Below are positions 1 through 12,500 of a stretch of 64,000 nt of DNA, piece by piece; position 1 is the first letter of the stretch, and each line of letters opens with the position of its first letter. A model generated the notes under the pieces. That model was not told the DNA's origin. It searched no databases and was given only the letters and a program-made list of their open reading frames with translations. The stretch is from Ursus arctos (lineage: Eukaryota; Chordata; Mammalia; Carnivora; Ursidae). The position numbers and the translations under genes are program-made. The stretch lies in contig NW_026622786.1 of the NCBI RefSeq assembly GCF_023065955.2, positions 48,531,438 through 48,595,437 on the forward strand, written 5' to 3'.

Positions 1-984
1 CAGGCAGTGGGACTTACTTTGCTGACCCCTGAATTAGAATAGCATTTGTAACTAGTATGCACAAATGGATGATCCCCCCCCCCCCAGAAATAACTGGGAA
101 CTCTGTAATGTTTATGTAGATCTGTGTGGGTTTTTTTCAGAAGAATTACTACTTTCTGCAGTACAATACTAGCCGTGTAACACTTAAGTTACTCTTTGCC
201 GTTATTCAGACAGACACTCACCTTAGTTTTCATAGAATCATTCCAGGGTTTTAAAGGAAGCTTTGGAGTTTGTTTATTTTGTAGGTGAACTCCCTGAGGA
301 CCATGAATTAAATGATTTACAGGAATCAGAACCCAAGTTTTATGATTTGTGCTCCTTCTAAAAACTCATATTAAGGATAAAACTAAGGGAGTGATTAAAG
401 TATTTGGCCATTTTTAATGTCGGATTTCACTGTAATTTCAGTGAGAAATGCATATGTTAAAAATGTTAGGCTGTGTTGGCATGATGTTGCCCAATTCTGA
501 TGAGACTTTTTATCGCATATATTTAAGTGACGGATTGTATTTAGTATTTTAAAACAAAAGGGGTTAATGTATTTCTTTTGCATTAGAATGAAAATAAATC
601 AGCTCAGAGTCAGAACAGTATATATGCTATAATATGAATAGAAAAGTTGCCAAAATGCAAAAAGTACAAATGCATGTGTCTCTTTGCCCCAAGAAAAGGA
701 TTAAAAGACTGGTGGAGTCTGGTATTATAGTTTTAAGATTGGGAAGCAATGGGAACTTGTTTTTGATGTGATTCTTGATGCCTTGGTATCTTTCTCTCTT
801 CACTAATAAAAAACTCTTCTTCAAAATAGACACATTCACTATTGGACATATTATTAGGATTTGTTGAGTCCTTGAATAATGCTTTTTTACATTTTAAGGA
901 ATATGGATATCTCTAATAGTATTTATAGTCTGTAAATAGATAAGCATTTTATTTTACAATGTTGTCATTGATTGTCCTCTCTAG
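1..984 (+). other. ANKRD13C: Last intron of ANKRD13C (3' part)
   Basis: AT-rich non-coding DNA upstream of the terminal ANKRD13C exon. It ends in a pyrimidine-containing acceptor (tcctctctag) at 975-984. It includes a 12-base C run at 74-85 that is prone to sequencing error. No other exon of the gene was recognised here; a tag acceptor near 284 is followed by sequence with early stops and was not accepted. Confidence 0.75.
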
Positions 985-1115
985 ATATTCCCGTGTTTCC
1001 TACCATCACAGCCACTGTGACTTTTCAGGAGTTTCGATATGATGAATTTGATGGCTCCATCTTTACTATACCTGATGACTATAAGGAAGACCCAAGCCGT
1101 TTTCCTGATCTTTAA
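985..1115 (+). CDS. ANKRD13C: ANKRD13C terminal coding exon (partial gene, C-terminus)
   Basis: This exon encodes the last 42 residues of ANKRD13C plus the first residue's split codon. The protein is an ankyrin-repeat member of the ANKRD13 family; the C isoform is known as an ER-associated regulator of GPCR biogenesis. The acceptor AG is at 983-984. The first two bases complete a codon whose first base lies in the previous exon (G|AT, Asp, if the family sequence holds). The frame then reads IPVFPTITATVTFQEF and ends DYKEDPSRFPDL before TAA at 1113-1115. The segment IPVFPTITATVTF corresponds to the IPLF..LNARITF stretch near the end of the GPCR-chaperone domain of ANKRD13A, which supports the family and the splice site. 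The remaining exons, including all ankyrin repeats, lie outside the window to the left. Gene identity is supported by the neighbouring SRSF11 in convergent orientation, as in other mammals. Confidence 0.9.
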
Positions 1116-3260
1116 CTGACATGGAAAATGATGTCATCTAACCAAGGAAAGCAAGAGAATACAGAGACCCCAGAAATGAATCCAAATAGAGGGGACAAAT
1201 GTTCTGAGAAGAAAAGGGAATTACACTGAATCGACACATCAGTAATATGATATAATGAAATGGGCCTTTAAAAAGAATTCAGCGTTTCCTGATGTGCCAT
1301 TTTCAGTCTTTTTAAAAATATACATATTATAAGTGTAATAGTTTGACACCTTAATGACCCTGAGTACTTCTTATGTAAAACAGCTATAAGTGCTGTGATT
1401 TGTTTTTAAAAATTTTTACACTTCTTCTTGACATATATATATGCATATAAATATATCTATATCTATATCTATATCTAAAACACTCCTGGACCATTAACAT
1501 AAGTTAAATGTCTTAAGAGATATGAAGCCCTTTTAAACTTGTCATCTTATATTCAAGGTGACATTTATAAATATTCCTTCAAGCTTTGTTTTCATAAAAT
1601 GTAAACTATGTAACATTATGTATAGTTCAGTAATTTGAATGTTTGTTCAATATAATGAACTAGAAGGAATGCAGTTTTCTGTAGATGAATGAACCAAATG
1701 GTAACCATTAAACAATTGCATTTATATGTTGCAATACATTTCAGAAGGAGCGTTCACTCTGCAGGGAATAAGGTACCTCCTTTAGCACCTTAGTGCAATT
1801 CATTGTGGTGCTATTTGTTTTTACCTGAATTCTTTCTTCAATGGAAAATGTTTGTTACTAATCTTCCTTTCATAGAACCTCTATTTTTTTTTTTTCTAAA
1901 CTTGAGTTTAAAAGTCCTTTTTGTGTTCATGATAAGGTATGGTTAGCATGCTTAAAGATATTCCTCTTCCAAATCTCAGCACTTTAAAAAAACTCCAAAT
2001 TTTTAAACTTGCTTCCTAATAAGTGCACATCATTCTGATTATTTTGTTTGTTTTTAATGGAACATGGATGCATTCATGTCAGTTTAAAAAAAAAAAAAAA
2101 ACCACATATTTTGGACATCCCTACATATTTAATGCTTTCAAAGTAAGGTAAAAACATTTTATATGCTAACAGAATATATTTGTTACAAGCTAAATTCCAG
2201 AAATGTACACAGGATTGACAATTCCTACTGTTTATTTTTTTAAGTCACAGGAAAATATTTATTGATTTTAATCTCCAAAGTGAAATCATACATTACTCAT
2301 TTTTGCATTTAAAATTTTTCATATTTATTCCAAGATGGTTTGAAGGTCCAAGACTGAAAATAAATTAGGGAGAATAATGTATAACAGTCACAAAATGTTA
2401 TGTTGTATTAAAGAGCTTAGCTAAAGAAATGTTTTTTAAATGTATCCTGATAAATGTGTCAGAATGCATCTGTCAAATTTTATAGAGTGACCAATAGTTT
2501 AAACTTTTTCCAGGATTTTAAATAATTTGAATGAATTTAGAGACTTTTATTGAAGAGATGATTTATTTAAAAATCCAAAGCATCAACCATAAGAAAATTT
2601 TATAATAAACATCTTTAAAGCTGCATCTTCCATGCTGAAACATACTACATTGCATATGTTGACATTTTATTAAATACATTTTATAATGAAGTAATCATAG
2701 TTAAAAATTCAAAGACCAATTACTACCATATGTGGGTCTGTTGAATTTTGTGGAAAGAGTTGGTAAACCCAGATTAGGTTTATTGAATAGAAGTTGATCC
2801 CTATTATTTTGGGAATGCTTGTTGATCAAGTGACTTGGAGATTGAATTATCCTGTCTACGGTTATTTGAGGTGTGAGACACTGAACGGCGGTGATCACTG
2901 TTGCTTGTACGCTCCCTTACTTTGTGGGAATATGGTATACTTCAGGAATATAGTGCAGATTTTTTTCACACGTACAGACAACTTAGTGAAGAAGAAACAT
3001 GGTAAATTGCAACTTGGTGTTTATCAATTTCCTAAAAGCTGTGAATATTTTGCTGGGGTACACTGGAGGTAGGAAGACTACTGAAAACTTTTGCACTTGG
3101 ATTTTGTTTTTAACTCTTATTTTTTTCTTTCATAAAGAATAGTAGATTATCCATTCCAAAATGTCTTTTATCTGATCACAAAGGACAGCAAATGTATCTC
3201 TAATGATGGTGAAAACAAGGAGTTAATTAATGCAAATAAACTTTTCACAATATTAGACTT
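1116..3260 (+). other. ANKRD13C: ANKRD13C 3' UTR (end uncertain)
   Basis: AT-rich sequence without interspersed repeats follows the stop codon. Candidate AATAAA signals lie at 2359-2364, 2604-2609 and 3235-3240, so alternative polyadenylation is possible. The end at about 3260 is chosen from the last signal before the Tigger2 insertion. A (TATATC)-type low-complexity patch lies at about 1430-1478 and a long A run at about 2086-2101. The UTR call is inference from position; transcript data would fix the end. Confidence 0.5.
3235..3240 (+). terminator. Candidate distal polyadenylation signal of ANKRD13C
   Basis: A canonical AATAAA hexamer in a repeat-free, AT-rich 3' UTR candidate. Two alternative hexamers occur upstream at 2359 and 2604. 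Which of them is used cannot be told from sequence alone. Confidence 0.35.
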
Positions 3261-3725
3261 TTCAAAATGTGCCTTTTAATCCAGTTGATGAATGAAGCTC
3301 TATGTATGCTGTGTTTCACGTAAGTAGATCAAAACACCATGTATTTTGATAATCCCACATGAAAATTTAGATTTTATGTTAAGTCCATAAAATTCTATAT
3401 ACCTTCCATTTGTGATTGAAGAAACTGTTCAAGCTTGGGAGACTGTAAAATGGTCACCTTCAGTGGCCCTTCAGAAGTGCTCAAAATTCCTGCCACTAGT
3501 ACAGTATATATAGAAGATAAGATTCTTACTGTCAAGAAAATTGTTCCCTAGATACAGTTTACCTTTGTCCGTCGTCATTCATTTACAGCGAATTGTCAAA
3601 TTTCATAAAAGAGGAGCATTAAGCAGATGCTGTGATTATTTTGAGTACGGGTACATATGATGGTCTGGAAATAACACATTTCAGAGAAGCTGATAGCCGA
3701 CAGAAGCTGAAAAATTACGTATGTA

Positions 3726-4017
3726 TAGCTGACCCTTGAACAACATAGGGTTTGGGGTGCCAACCCCTGCCCCCCCTGCACAGTCAAGAATCCATGTAAC
3801 TTTTGATCTCCCCCAAACTTAACTACTAACAGCCTACTGTTGACTGGAAGCCTTACTGATAAAGGTAATACATATTTTGTACATTATATGTATTATATAT
3901 TCTCACAGTAGGGAAAAATGTTAAGAGAATCAAGAGAAAATACATTACATGTAGAGAAAAAATCTGCATGTATGTGCAGCTGCACAGTTCAAACCCATGT
4001 TGTTCAGGTGTCAGCCA
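3726..4017. mobile_element. Tigger2-family non-autonomous DNA transposon (MER8-like MITE)
   Basis: A 292-base element with imperfect terminal inverted repeats: the left end reads tagctgacccttgaacaaca, and the right end reads the same in reverse complement with a few mismatches. It is flanked on both sides by the TA target-site duplication of Tc1/mariner/pogo elements (3724-3725 and 4018-4019). The interior (cttaactactaacagcctac, and gactggaagccttac) matches what I know of the Tigger2/MER8 consensus. It is too short to encode a transposase, so it is an internally deleted copy. Confidence 0.8.
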
Positions 4018-4019
4018 TA

Positions 4020-5507
4020 GTTTGTTTCTCCCGCTTAGGACTGGTGTTGAGCCCCACTGACACAGAATGGGTTTTCTGAGTGTTATGTATGTACAATTGC
4101 TTTTTCACACCTGGGGGGATGATGGTAAATGATTGTTCAGTGAGCCTTTTCCCCATTTTTCACTAATTCTACGGCAGACAAAGATCCTGTTTCAAGTCCA
4201 CAGAAGGGGAGTAAATATTTTCAGGATATACTGAATTAAGGAGTGCTTCCTGCTGCTCATTTTTTTTTCTTTGCAAGCAACACGGTTGAGAAAAATTTGT
4301 AGTAGAAAACTAGGTGAATTTGAAGTCCTGCTACTAGTATTCTAGTCTTTAAAATTGAGAATTCTTGATGAGCATGGAACACAATATGTCTCTACTGTTA
4401 ACTCAGCAAAAGGTACCTTAACCGTGTTTTGCAAAATTAACAAAATGCATCCTTACTTTGAAACTATAGAAAGTTTCAAAGATGACTGACAGTGAAACTT
4501 GCCCCAGAGATAATTGCACAGGAAGCGTTAAACCACTTACAAAATTAAACTTGCTAAAAGCCCATCATTTGTATGCTACCAATTAGCGAAAACTACCCTG
4601 GCAAAGCATTTTGTGTCAGGAATCTGGGGCGATAGGTTGTCCTAGGCCGCCATCTCAAGTATTAACATATTAACATTTTTCAGATCATGTGACCATCCTT
4701 CTAGTACTGTGATAACTTTTAAAACGTTTATAGCTCAGTTTAGAATAGTGCTTTCAGCCACAATGGCACCTGTGGTACACAGAATTACAATTTCACATTT
4801 GCCACAGCACCTAAAAATAGTGAAGCAAAATATCCTAAGGGTTTTAAAGGAAGGCAATTGACGATCATTCCTGAATTTGTTTTGCAGGTGAAAATGACTA
4901 GTAGAAACTTTGTGTAATATAAAAACAAAAAAATAAACCCACCGCTTATATTATCTGTACCTCCCATAGAGTTCTTGGTCACTAATGGTGCCCAACAATG
5001 ACTGGCTGAGGTGTTTTAAATAATGAATGTGGGTGGTGTAGGAATTTTGGAGGGCAGAAGGAAGCATGTGTCTTGTAGTTTATGCACATTGTGGCTTCTC
5101 TGCTGGCCCCTTTGGGATGATGAGGCGGTAGCAGGGCCTACAATTGTCTCACCTTTTCCTACATCCTCAGCTTCTCAGACTAATTGGGCCAGTGTGTGTT
5201 TACCTTCACCACGAAGGTTCCTGGCTTCCTTAGACACCCCTGTCACCGAGGTCAGGATGAAAACAAGACCTGACCCAAGTTTCAGCCCATCCTCCTGGGC
5301 TCTGGCTCTTGTTCTTGGTTCCATCCTACTCCAGCTGTCCATCTTCCCTTGTAGACTGCCTGTGGGGTTCAATCTCTAGCATCGGATACAAAGACAATAA
5401 ACACCTTTGAGACTAACTACTTAACCAGCCCTCACAATTAAGGTCAAACCTCTGTAATAAGGGTCGTTTCCAGTGATTCTGCTCCTTGGAACACAAACAC
5501 ATTCTTA
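4020..5507. other. Intergenic DNA, no recognised gene
   Basis: Unique-looking DNA between the ANKRD13C and SRSF11 3' ends. The part at about 5030-5400 is visibly richer in G+C and ends near an AATAAA (caataaacacc at about 5393-5403). It has a 118-codon open frame on the + strand, but no recognisable protein. It may be a decayed repeat. No exon is supported. Confidence 0.5.
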
Positions 5508-5695
5508 GGGGCGCCTGGGTGGCTCAGTCGTTAAGCGTCTGCCTTCGGCTCAGGGTGTGATCCCGGCGTTCTGGGATCAAGCCCCGCATCAGGCTCCTCT
5601 GCTGGGAGCCTGCTTCTTCCTCTCCCACTCTGCTTGTGTTCCCTCTCTCGCTGGCTGTCTTTCTGTCAAATAAATAAATAAAATCTTAAAAAACA
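5508..5695 (+). mobile_element. CAN-SINE (tRNA-derived SINE, carnivore-specific)
   Basis: The head reads ggggcgcctgggtggctcag, followed by a tRNA-like B-box region, a CT-rich stretch and an A-rich tail (aaataaataaataaaatctt). A 13-base target-site duplication aaacacattctta lies at 5495-5507 and 5696-5708. The intact duplication and near-consensus body suggest a fairly young insertion. Confidence 0.95.
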
Positions 5696-5708
5696 AAACA
5701 CATTCTTA

Positions 5709-7050
5709 ACCTACATGATACTTGTCTTCCGAAACTCGGTATTTAAGCAAGCAAATTTTAACTTTTTCCCAGTGAATGAAAAAAGGCAGTTTTTACATTT
5801 GGTATATCGATAAACTTGTATCTTGAGGTAACTGAAAAGTGATATTAAACATCATTTGGAACATTCCAAACATGACCCTAGACCTTTAATTTCTATGCAC
5901 AAATCATACATTAACTAGCTTAAAAAAAAAAGATCGTGATACTCATTTTAGTGACAGTGCACTGGGGGGAAAAACTTACATGAACGAGAACATGTCACTT
6001 CCCTATTTGTGTAAAGACATCGTTAGACACAAATTAGTTCTATCAGATCCTTTCTCTGAATTGATTACCAGTTACATCTACTATACACTTTGTATATTCG
6101 TATGAATATAAGTTAGCATGGTTCACACCTGACTTCTTTTGCTAACGAATGTCTGAATGCATTGCACAGACTTTGACATTGTAAAATGAGAATGGCAACA
6201 AAAATAAAGCAGACTCAAAAATCTACAACCCCAGAATAATCTCATTGAGAAAGCTGCTTCTGATAAAGCCTTAATAGACATTCTGGATGCTCTTAAAAGT
6301 ATCGGGAACATTTCTACCACGTCCACATTTAGCTAAAATAAACACAAGTGAATGTACTTGATGACAGAGAAGTATTTAAAAATAGAACAGGGCTGAGATT
6401 CATTAGCTTAATTTTGAGACAAAAGCAACAGAATTTCAATTCCAGTTTTAAAGATGTCTACCAATCTTCAAACAGCATAGCTCCCTAAGTATAAATCTGG
6501 TACCAACTGGAGAAATTGGTAGTTTTGCTAGAGAAGTTGGCATGTCCACGCTGATACCAACAGAACCTCACTCAATTCTAAGATGCAACACCAAGGTTAA
6601 AGATAATTTTTACTGTTCCAGTGGAAGTCCAGTTTTCCTTTCCCCCCAAGCACCTAACATTTTTTCTATGTTCCACATACTATATAATCACTAGCAGGAA
6701 GCTTATCCAAAACCCACCTTCACAAAAAGGAAAACATACCTTCTCCAAGCCGTATCTGCACACAATTTATCTTGAGCTTCTGCTAAACATTTCCCCAAAC
6801 TATTACATAGTTTTGAAAAGCTCCATAATCAAATGACAGGTACCATTTACTGACCCAGGCATACAGGGCTACATCTTTTTTCTAACTACCAAAACACGTG
6901 GCAAGGTCGATACTACTCCCATTTTAAATAGGAAAATGAAGGTAAGAAACAGGTCTCCCACCTGTAAAAGAAGCCAAAATTCATGACCAGACTCTCATAC
7001 TTCTCATGTACTGCTGAAAAATTTAAGTAAATAAATAGGACAAACATTTT
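5709..7050. other. Intergenic DNA between convergent genes, with a MIR-like fragment
   Basis: AT-rich non-coding sequence downstream of the SRSF11 polyadenylation region. About 6855-7010 resembles an antisense MIR core (actactcccattttaaatag). No gene was recognised. Confidence 0.5.
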
Positions 7051-9315
7051 TCTAACAAAACCACTTTTATTTTTTAATCATTTACTACCAAATACAGAAC
7101 AAAACTCAAGTGTGGAGGCAGTATTCACTTGATTTTAACTGATTATGTGTTAAAGGCTTGTGTCCCAGTGCAACCCTTTGTGCATAAAATGTTCACTGAA
7201 AAATAACCTAAGTGTGGATTCCCTTCACTGTTAGCATCTTAAGTCAGTGACATTATTTTAAAGCCAAAAATTGAACTTTTTGAAAAGTTAGTGTATTTGT
7301 ATTCAGAGATTACAAGTGAGGGAATAGGCTTTAATAATAGGTTAAACCATCTGAAACTGCCACTATTTTTACTCGTTTTTTCACTTACAAAAATGGCAGT
7401 GTCAAATGGTTCAACCTTTATCTACTAAAAAAGTTTTTTTAAGTTTAAACAAATGTCATCTGTGTTCAACTTTGTGTTTAAAAAATGCAATGATTAATAG
7501 AGGACTGTTACTAGAACTTCTTACTCACTATAGACAAAATTCCTTTTGATAAAATCTTTAAAAAGTTACTTACTACAAACTGTAAAAACAATGCTGCTTT
7601 TCTATATGGCATTTCAATTTTAAAAGTTAAAAAAAATTATACTCAAACTTGCATAAAACCTGCAATTCCAAGTCTCATTTTCCCCATAATGCCAGCCACT
7701 CAGCACTATTCAGAGTATTTCATAAATGAATAAATATACTATTTAGTACTGTACAGTAGATACATACCATTGACAGTTTCTACACTATTCCAGAAAAGGC
7801 AAATATTTATATTTCACGGAAAATATAAATTTACTAGATATAGGTGGGATCATTTATCCTAAAGTTCACTGCTTTACTCAACCCAATTCCTACACCCAGA
7901 ATATGAGAAATAAAATTACACTAAGACTGCTTTATATAGAAATAAAACCAACTCTGACAATTCTGATGGCAACTAACTGCTAACGGTGATGGATTTCATC
8001 TTATTACTATATTTAAATATGTGGATTGAAAGGGGAAAGATCTTGATTTGTAAAATGAATGAGGTAAAGGTCATACATTCAACAGCGTAAATAAATACAA
8101 ATACAGTTTTACAGGAACATGAACATAAGTTTAAGGGTTTTATTATCAAAGTCTTGTAAAACAATTTCAGAAACTGTACATCAACATGGCACAGACTGTC
8201 GCCTACTTTTGTTTATACTGCACAAAAGTAAAGCTTGAAACTCCTGTAACTAAGAAAACAGTTGCCTAACTACTCTGCGTTTAACATGGAATCACTGTGT
8301 GCATAAGATTACTACTGCAGTAACAGTAACACAAATTTATTGGTTTTATACAACTTGAGATCAAATAAAAAGTACATTATCAAGTAGATTTGTCTTATTT
8401 TAAAAGCATATGAAGGTCAATTTAAAATGCACTACCCCCTTTTCCAACACTGAGATTAAAACAAATTAATAAAAGAGTGGGAAATTGAAGATCAGGACGA
8501 GAGAGAACTTGTTTTTACAGATGGACTCAGGATAGGCAGCTTTCACTGATGTAGACGTGGAATAAATTATTTCAGGAAAAAAAATTCCCAAACACCTTAT
8601 GAAAAAGTATACAACTCTACTTCAAAATATGCTATTTACTCACTGCCAGAGACAGTTTCATTTGAAATCTTGTTTCTGTAATTAAAGCCTAATCAGCCAT
8701 CAAAAAAGGTTAGTGCATATATAACCTTTCAAAGTTAAACAAAAGCCACAAAAATTTAGCCACAAGGCTTAAAGGATTATCTATTTCAAATGTTCATTTT
8801 CAGATGTAACTATAAGAATGTTAATCTGTCATGTCAACAAATAAGACCATAAGTAGATCTATCATGTTGGAGGATTTTAATGACATTTAGGATATTCCTG
8901 CCACGATTAACATGCAATCAGTGCATTCCCTACATGGCTCTATTACGGCAATGAATCAAATTCTAGAAATACTATAAGTGAACTTACTTAATAAAGGAGA
9001 TCATACAACATAAACAATCCATGCCTGCTGTAGAAGCATGCAGCTTTTCATTTTCGTTATGAAGCAGCACCAGAATAGTAAAACTGCTTGGTTACTCAAT
9101 CAGATTTCACCATGTCAAGAATTGGTTACTCACATATCATTTTCTAAAAAGCTTTTGGATGTAAATAACTAATATCAATATCAGGAGCTTTATAACCATT
9201 TATAACTCAGAGCTGTACACATCTAGGTTTGAGATGAACAAATACAGCATTAAGAAATCACACAAAGGAATGACACTGATGCATGTATACAGTTGGATTC
9301 CCACGGAGGCAATGC
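7050..9315 (-). other. SRSF11: SRSF11 3' UTR (end uncertain)
   Basis: Repeat-free AT-rich sequence directly after the SRSF11 stop codon. Reading the - strand, AATAAA hexamers lie at 8341-8336, 8144-8139 and 7071-7066, giving possible 3' ends near 8320, 8120 and 7050. The absence of SINEs over more than 2 kb fits a transcribed, constrained UTR. The extent is inference. Confidence 0.5.
7066..7071 (-). terminator. Candidate distal polyadenylation signal of SRSF11
   Basis: AATAAA on the - strand (tttatt on +). Proximal alternatives are at 8336-8341 and 8139-8144. Usage is unknown. Confidence 0.35.
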
Positions 9316-9513
9316 TCAGTCACTCATATCCATGTCCTCTTCATGATGGTCGTCCCCATTCACTTTGGATTCTCTTAGTGAATCACCAGTTCCCTTTTCC
9401 ACAGAGCATTCTTTTGCTTTAGGGGAACTTGCTTCTGTTGGCTTCTTCTCCTCTTTTTTCTCTTTCTCGCTGTCATACCCTTGTTCCTCTTCATCGTAAT
9501 CCCGTGTAACCTG
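9316..9513 (-). CDS. SRSF11: SRSF11 coding exon 12 (last, acidic C-terminal tail)
   Basis: Encodes residues 419-483, from QVTRDYDEEEQGYDS to GDDHHEEDMDMSD, with TGA at 9318-9316. The phase-0 acceptor is a tandem aagcag: splicing after the first AG keeps Gln419, and splicing after the second removes it. The segment PTEASSPKAKE differs from the human sequence as I remember it; the flanks are conserved. Confidence 0.93.
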   Translation of the reverse strand, partial: QVTRDYDEEEQGYDSEKEKKEEKKPTEASSPKAKECSVEKGTGDSLRESKVNGDDHHEEDMDMSD

Positions 9514-12500
9514 CTTTGCCAAGGAGAATAAAAAAAGTAAACGTCTTCCCCAAAAAATCACTTCTTAGATTACAAGCACTACCCCAAATATCAAAGTAAA
9601 TTAGTTTGTAAACATACTTTTACATCTTTGTCACTCTCTGATTTTCTTTCCCGATCTTTTTCCTTATCTTTACTTTTCTTCTTCTTGCTTGTTGATCGTT
9701 CTCTTTCATCTCTGCTTCTTTCTTTGTCTTTATCTTTCTTCTTCTCCTTTTTATGTCTAGGATGACAGTAAAATATTCTCAAAAAAAAAAAATGCTTTAA
9801 AGGAACCACTCAAGAAGTTTCACCCTTAAGTGTAGCAGTAAGTTTAAATTTCTTCAGACAGTGAGCTTGACCCAAGTTTACATGACATGAAGAACAACAA
9901 AGACCCATTTCAAAACGCCAGCTACAAGTTGTACACTAGTGACACAGGCAAGAAGACTGTAATTTGGTTACAGGTCTAAAATGCCCGATCCTAGACACAT
10001 AACAACAGAGTCTCAAGCAGAAAGGGAATATATCAGCATGAGCACTTTAATTCTTGAAAAGGAACAAAAAGCTTAGGAGAGTTTTTAAATAGAAACTGAT
10101 AGCTTCTGAAGTGTAGAATCCATAGACCCACAGCTCTGACGTTCTTACCTCCTAGGAGATGGTGAGCGAGACAATTTTCTTTTAGGTGACCTAGGCTTTT
10201 TAGGAGATCTCGTGCCACTCCTACTTCGTCGTCGTCGTCTCTCTCTAGAACCACAAATGTGCAGACTAGATTTTAAAATACAGTATTATCTAAAAAATGC
10301 AGACACATCATAGCAGATATGTCTACTGAAGGAGCACCACTAGGAACTCCTACAACAGGATCTGATAATCAAAAATCCATTTCCTTCCTTCCTTCCTTCC
10401 CTCCCTTCCTCTTTCTTTCTTTTTTTTTGTTTAAAAGACTTTATTTTTAAGTAATCTCTACAACCAACCTGGGACTTGAACTTACAACCCAGAGATTAAG
10501 AGTCGCCTGCTCTTCTGACTGAGCCAGCCAGGTGCCCCTGAAAGACCCATTTTGAGCTGAAGAATCAAATGAATAATTCTTTCACAAACTGTTATGTTTT
10601 TCCTTTCATGCCCTCAAGAAAATTCTTAAAGACAAAAGTTCTGGGGCACCTGGATGGCTCAGTCAGTTAAGTATCTGCCTTCAGCTCAGGTCATGATCCC
10701 GAGGTCCTGGGGTCGAGCCCCGCATCGGACTCCCTGCTCAGCGGGGGGCTGCTTCCCCCTCTCCCCGCTATACCCCTTACTTGTGCTCTCTCTCAAATGA
10801 ATAAATAAAATCTTAAAAAAAAAAAAAGGTTAAAGTTCTAATTCAGGAAGGAGAAACAGTCTGAAGTAAACTATTTTAGAACTTAGTCTTTCTCCTCTCT
10901 TTAAAATTGTGACTTTTTTTTTTTAAATATCTGCTTGTCACTGTTCTCAAAAATTTTAAGACTTGCAAGATGACCATTATTACAATTTAGGCAACAAAGA
11001 AATAAAAATAAAACCCCATATTCTCAGTTGGTTTCTTAAAAAAAGCTTTTTCTTTAACTCTTAGCCCTAGGGAACCGCCCCTGCCAGAAATATCACACAC
11101 AACTTTTCATTCATCAAATGTTACGTTTTTCAAGTTTGTATACCTCCTACTTTTTGCTACTGCTCTGTGTAACCAAACTCAAAATACCCTAGGTGAAAGA
11201 GATTTTTTATATTTCTGTGTCCCTGTATAGATTGTAGCACGACTGCAAACACAGTAAGTATATAATAAAAACAGAATATGCCTTAACTTGGAATAATCCA
11301 ATAATTAAGTAGGTAAGGTGCTTATAAATAAGTACATTAAGTGAAGCAATAGCAAAAAATAAAAAATAAAAATGCCTCTAGTTTTCAAGGTAAGAAAATA
11401 TATGCTGCTCATCCCATCTTTTATGCGCCTTTGTTAGCTATATATTTTGTAGACCTGGTTTGGCATTTCCTGAAGCACTCACATCTAGTTTTGTTTTCTT
11501 GTTTATATATTTACTTTTAAGAAACTGTCACCCTGATAAGAAACCCAGACCCTTTAGCTATTCACACCAACCACTAACCTATTTTGTCTTTATAGATTTA
11601 CCTATTCTGGACATTTCGTATAAATGGAATCATACAATATGTGGTACTTTGTGACTGGCTTTCATCCGTCACAACGTTTTCAAGGCTCATCCATATTACA
11701 GCATCTATCAGTACATTTTATTTCTTTTTACTGCTGAATAATATTCCACTGTATGAATATACTTTGTTTACCCATGTTAGTTAATGGACATTTGGGTTGA
11801 CTTTTGGATTATCATGAACAATGCTGCTATATAAACATGAGCGTAGAAGTTCTTGTGTGAACATCACGTTTTCACTTCTCTTGGCTATATCCCTAGGAAT
11901 GAAACTGCTGTGTCAAGAAATTCTAACTTTTTAAGGAATTGCCAAATGTTTTTTCCAAAGTATCTGCCCCATTTTACATTAATACCAGCAATGTACACAG
12001 TTCTAATTTCTCCACATCCTCACCAATCACTAATTATCATGTTTTTTGTGTTTTTTTGTTTGTTTTGTTTTAAAAGATTTTATTTATTTATTTGACAGAG
12101 AGAGACTGCCAGCGAGAGGGAACACAGGCAGGGGGAGTGGGAGAGGAAGAAGCAGGCTCCCAGCGGAGCATGGAGCCCAATGTGGGCTAGATCTCACACC
12201 GTGAGCTTCGCGAAGGCAGACACTTAACGACTGAGCCACCCAGGCGCCCCTGTTTTTTTTTTAATATAACCATCCTAAGTGGGTGTGAAGTGGTTCTGAT
12301 TTGCATTTCCTTCATGACTAATGCTGAACATCTTTTCATGAGCTTACTGGACACTTGCTTATCTTTGATGAAGTGTCAATTCGGATCCTTTGCTCATTTT
12401 TATACTTGGTTATGATTCTTCCTATGTTCTAGATAACAAATTCCTTTTTAGCTTATATATAATTTGCAAATATCTTCTAGCACTCTGGATTATCTTTCTT

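Noticed and set aside
281..330. Acceptor-like ttattttgtag at 284 as a possible ANKRD13C penultimate exon
   Set aside because: The following sequence has a stop (ATGAATTAA) within a few codons in one frame and lacks a recognisable ANKRD13C peptide in the others.
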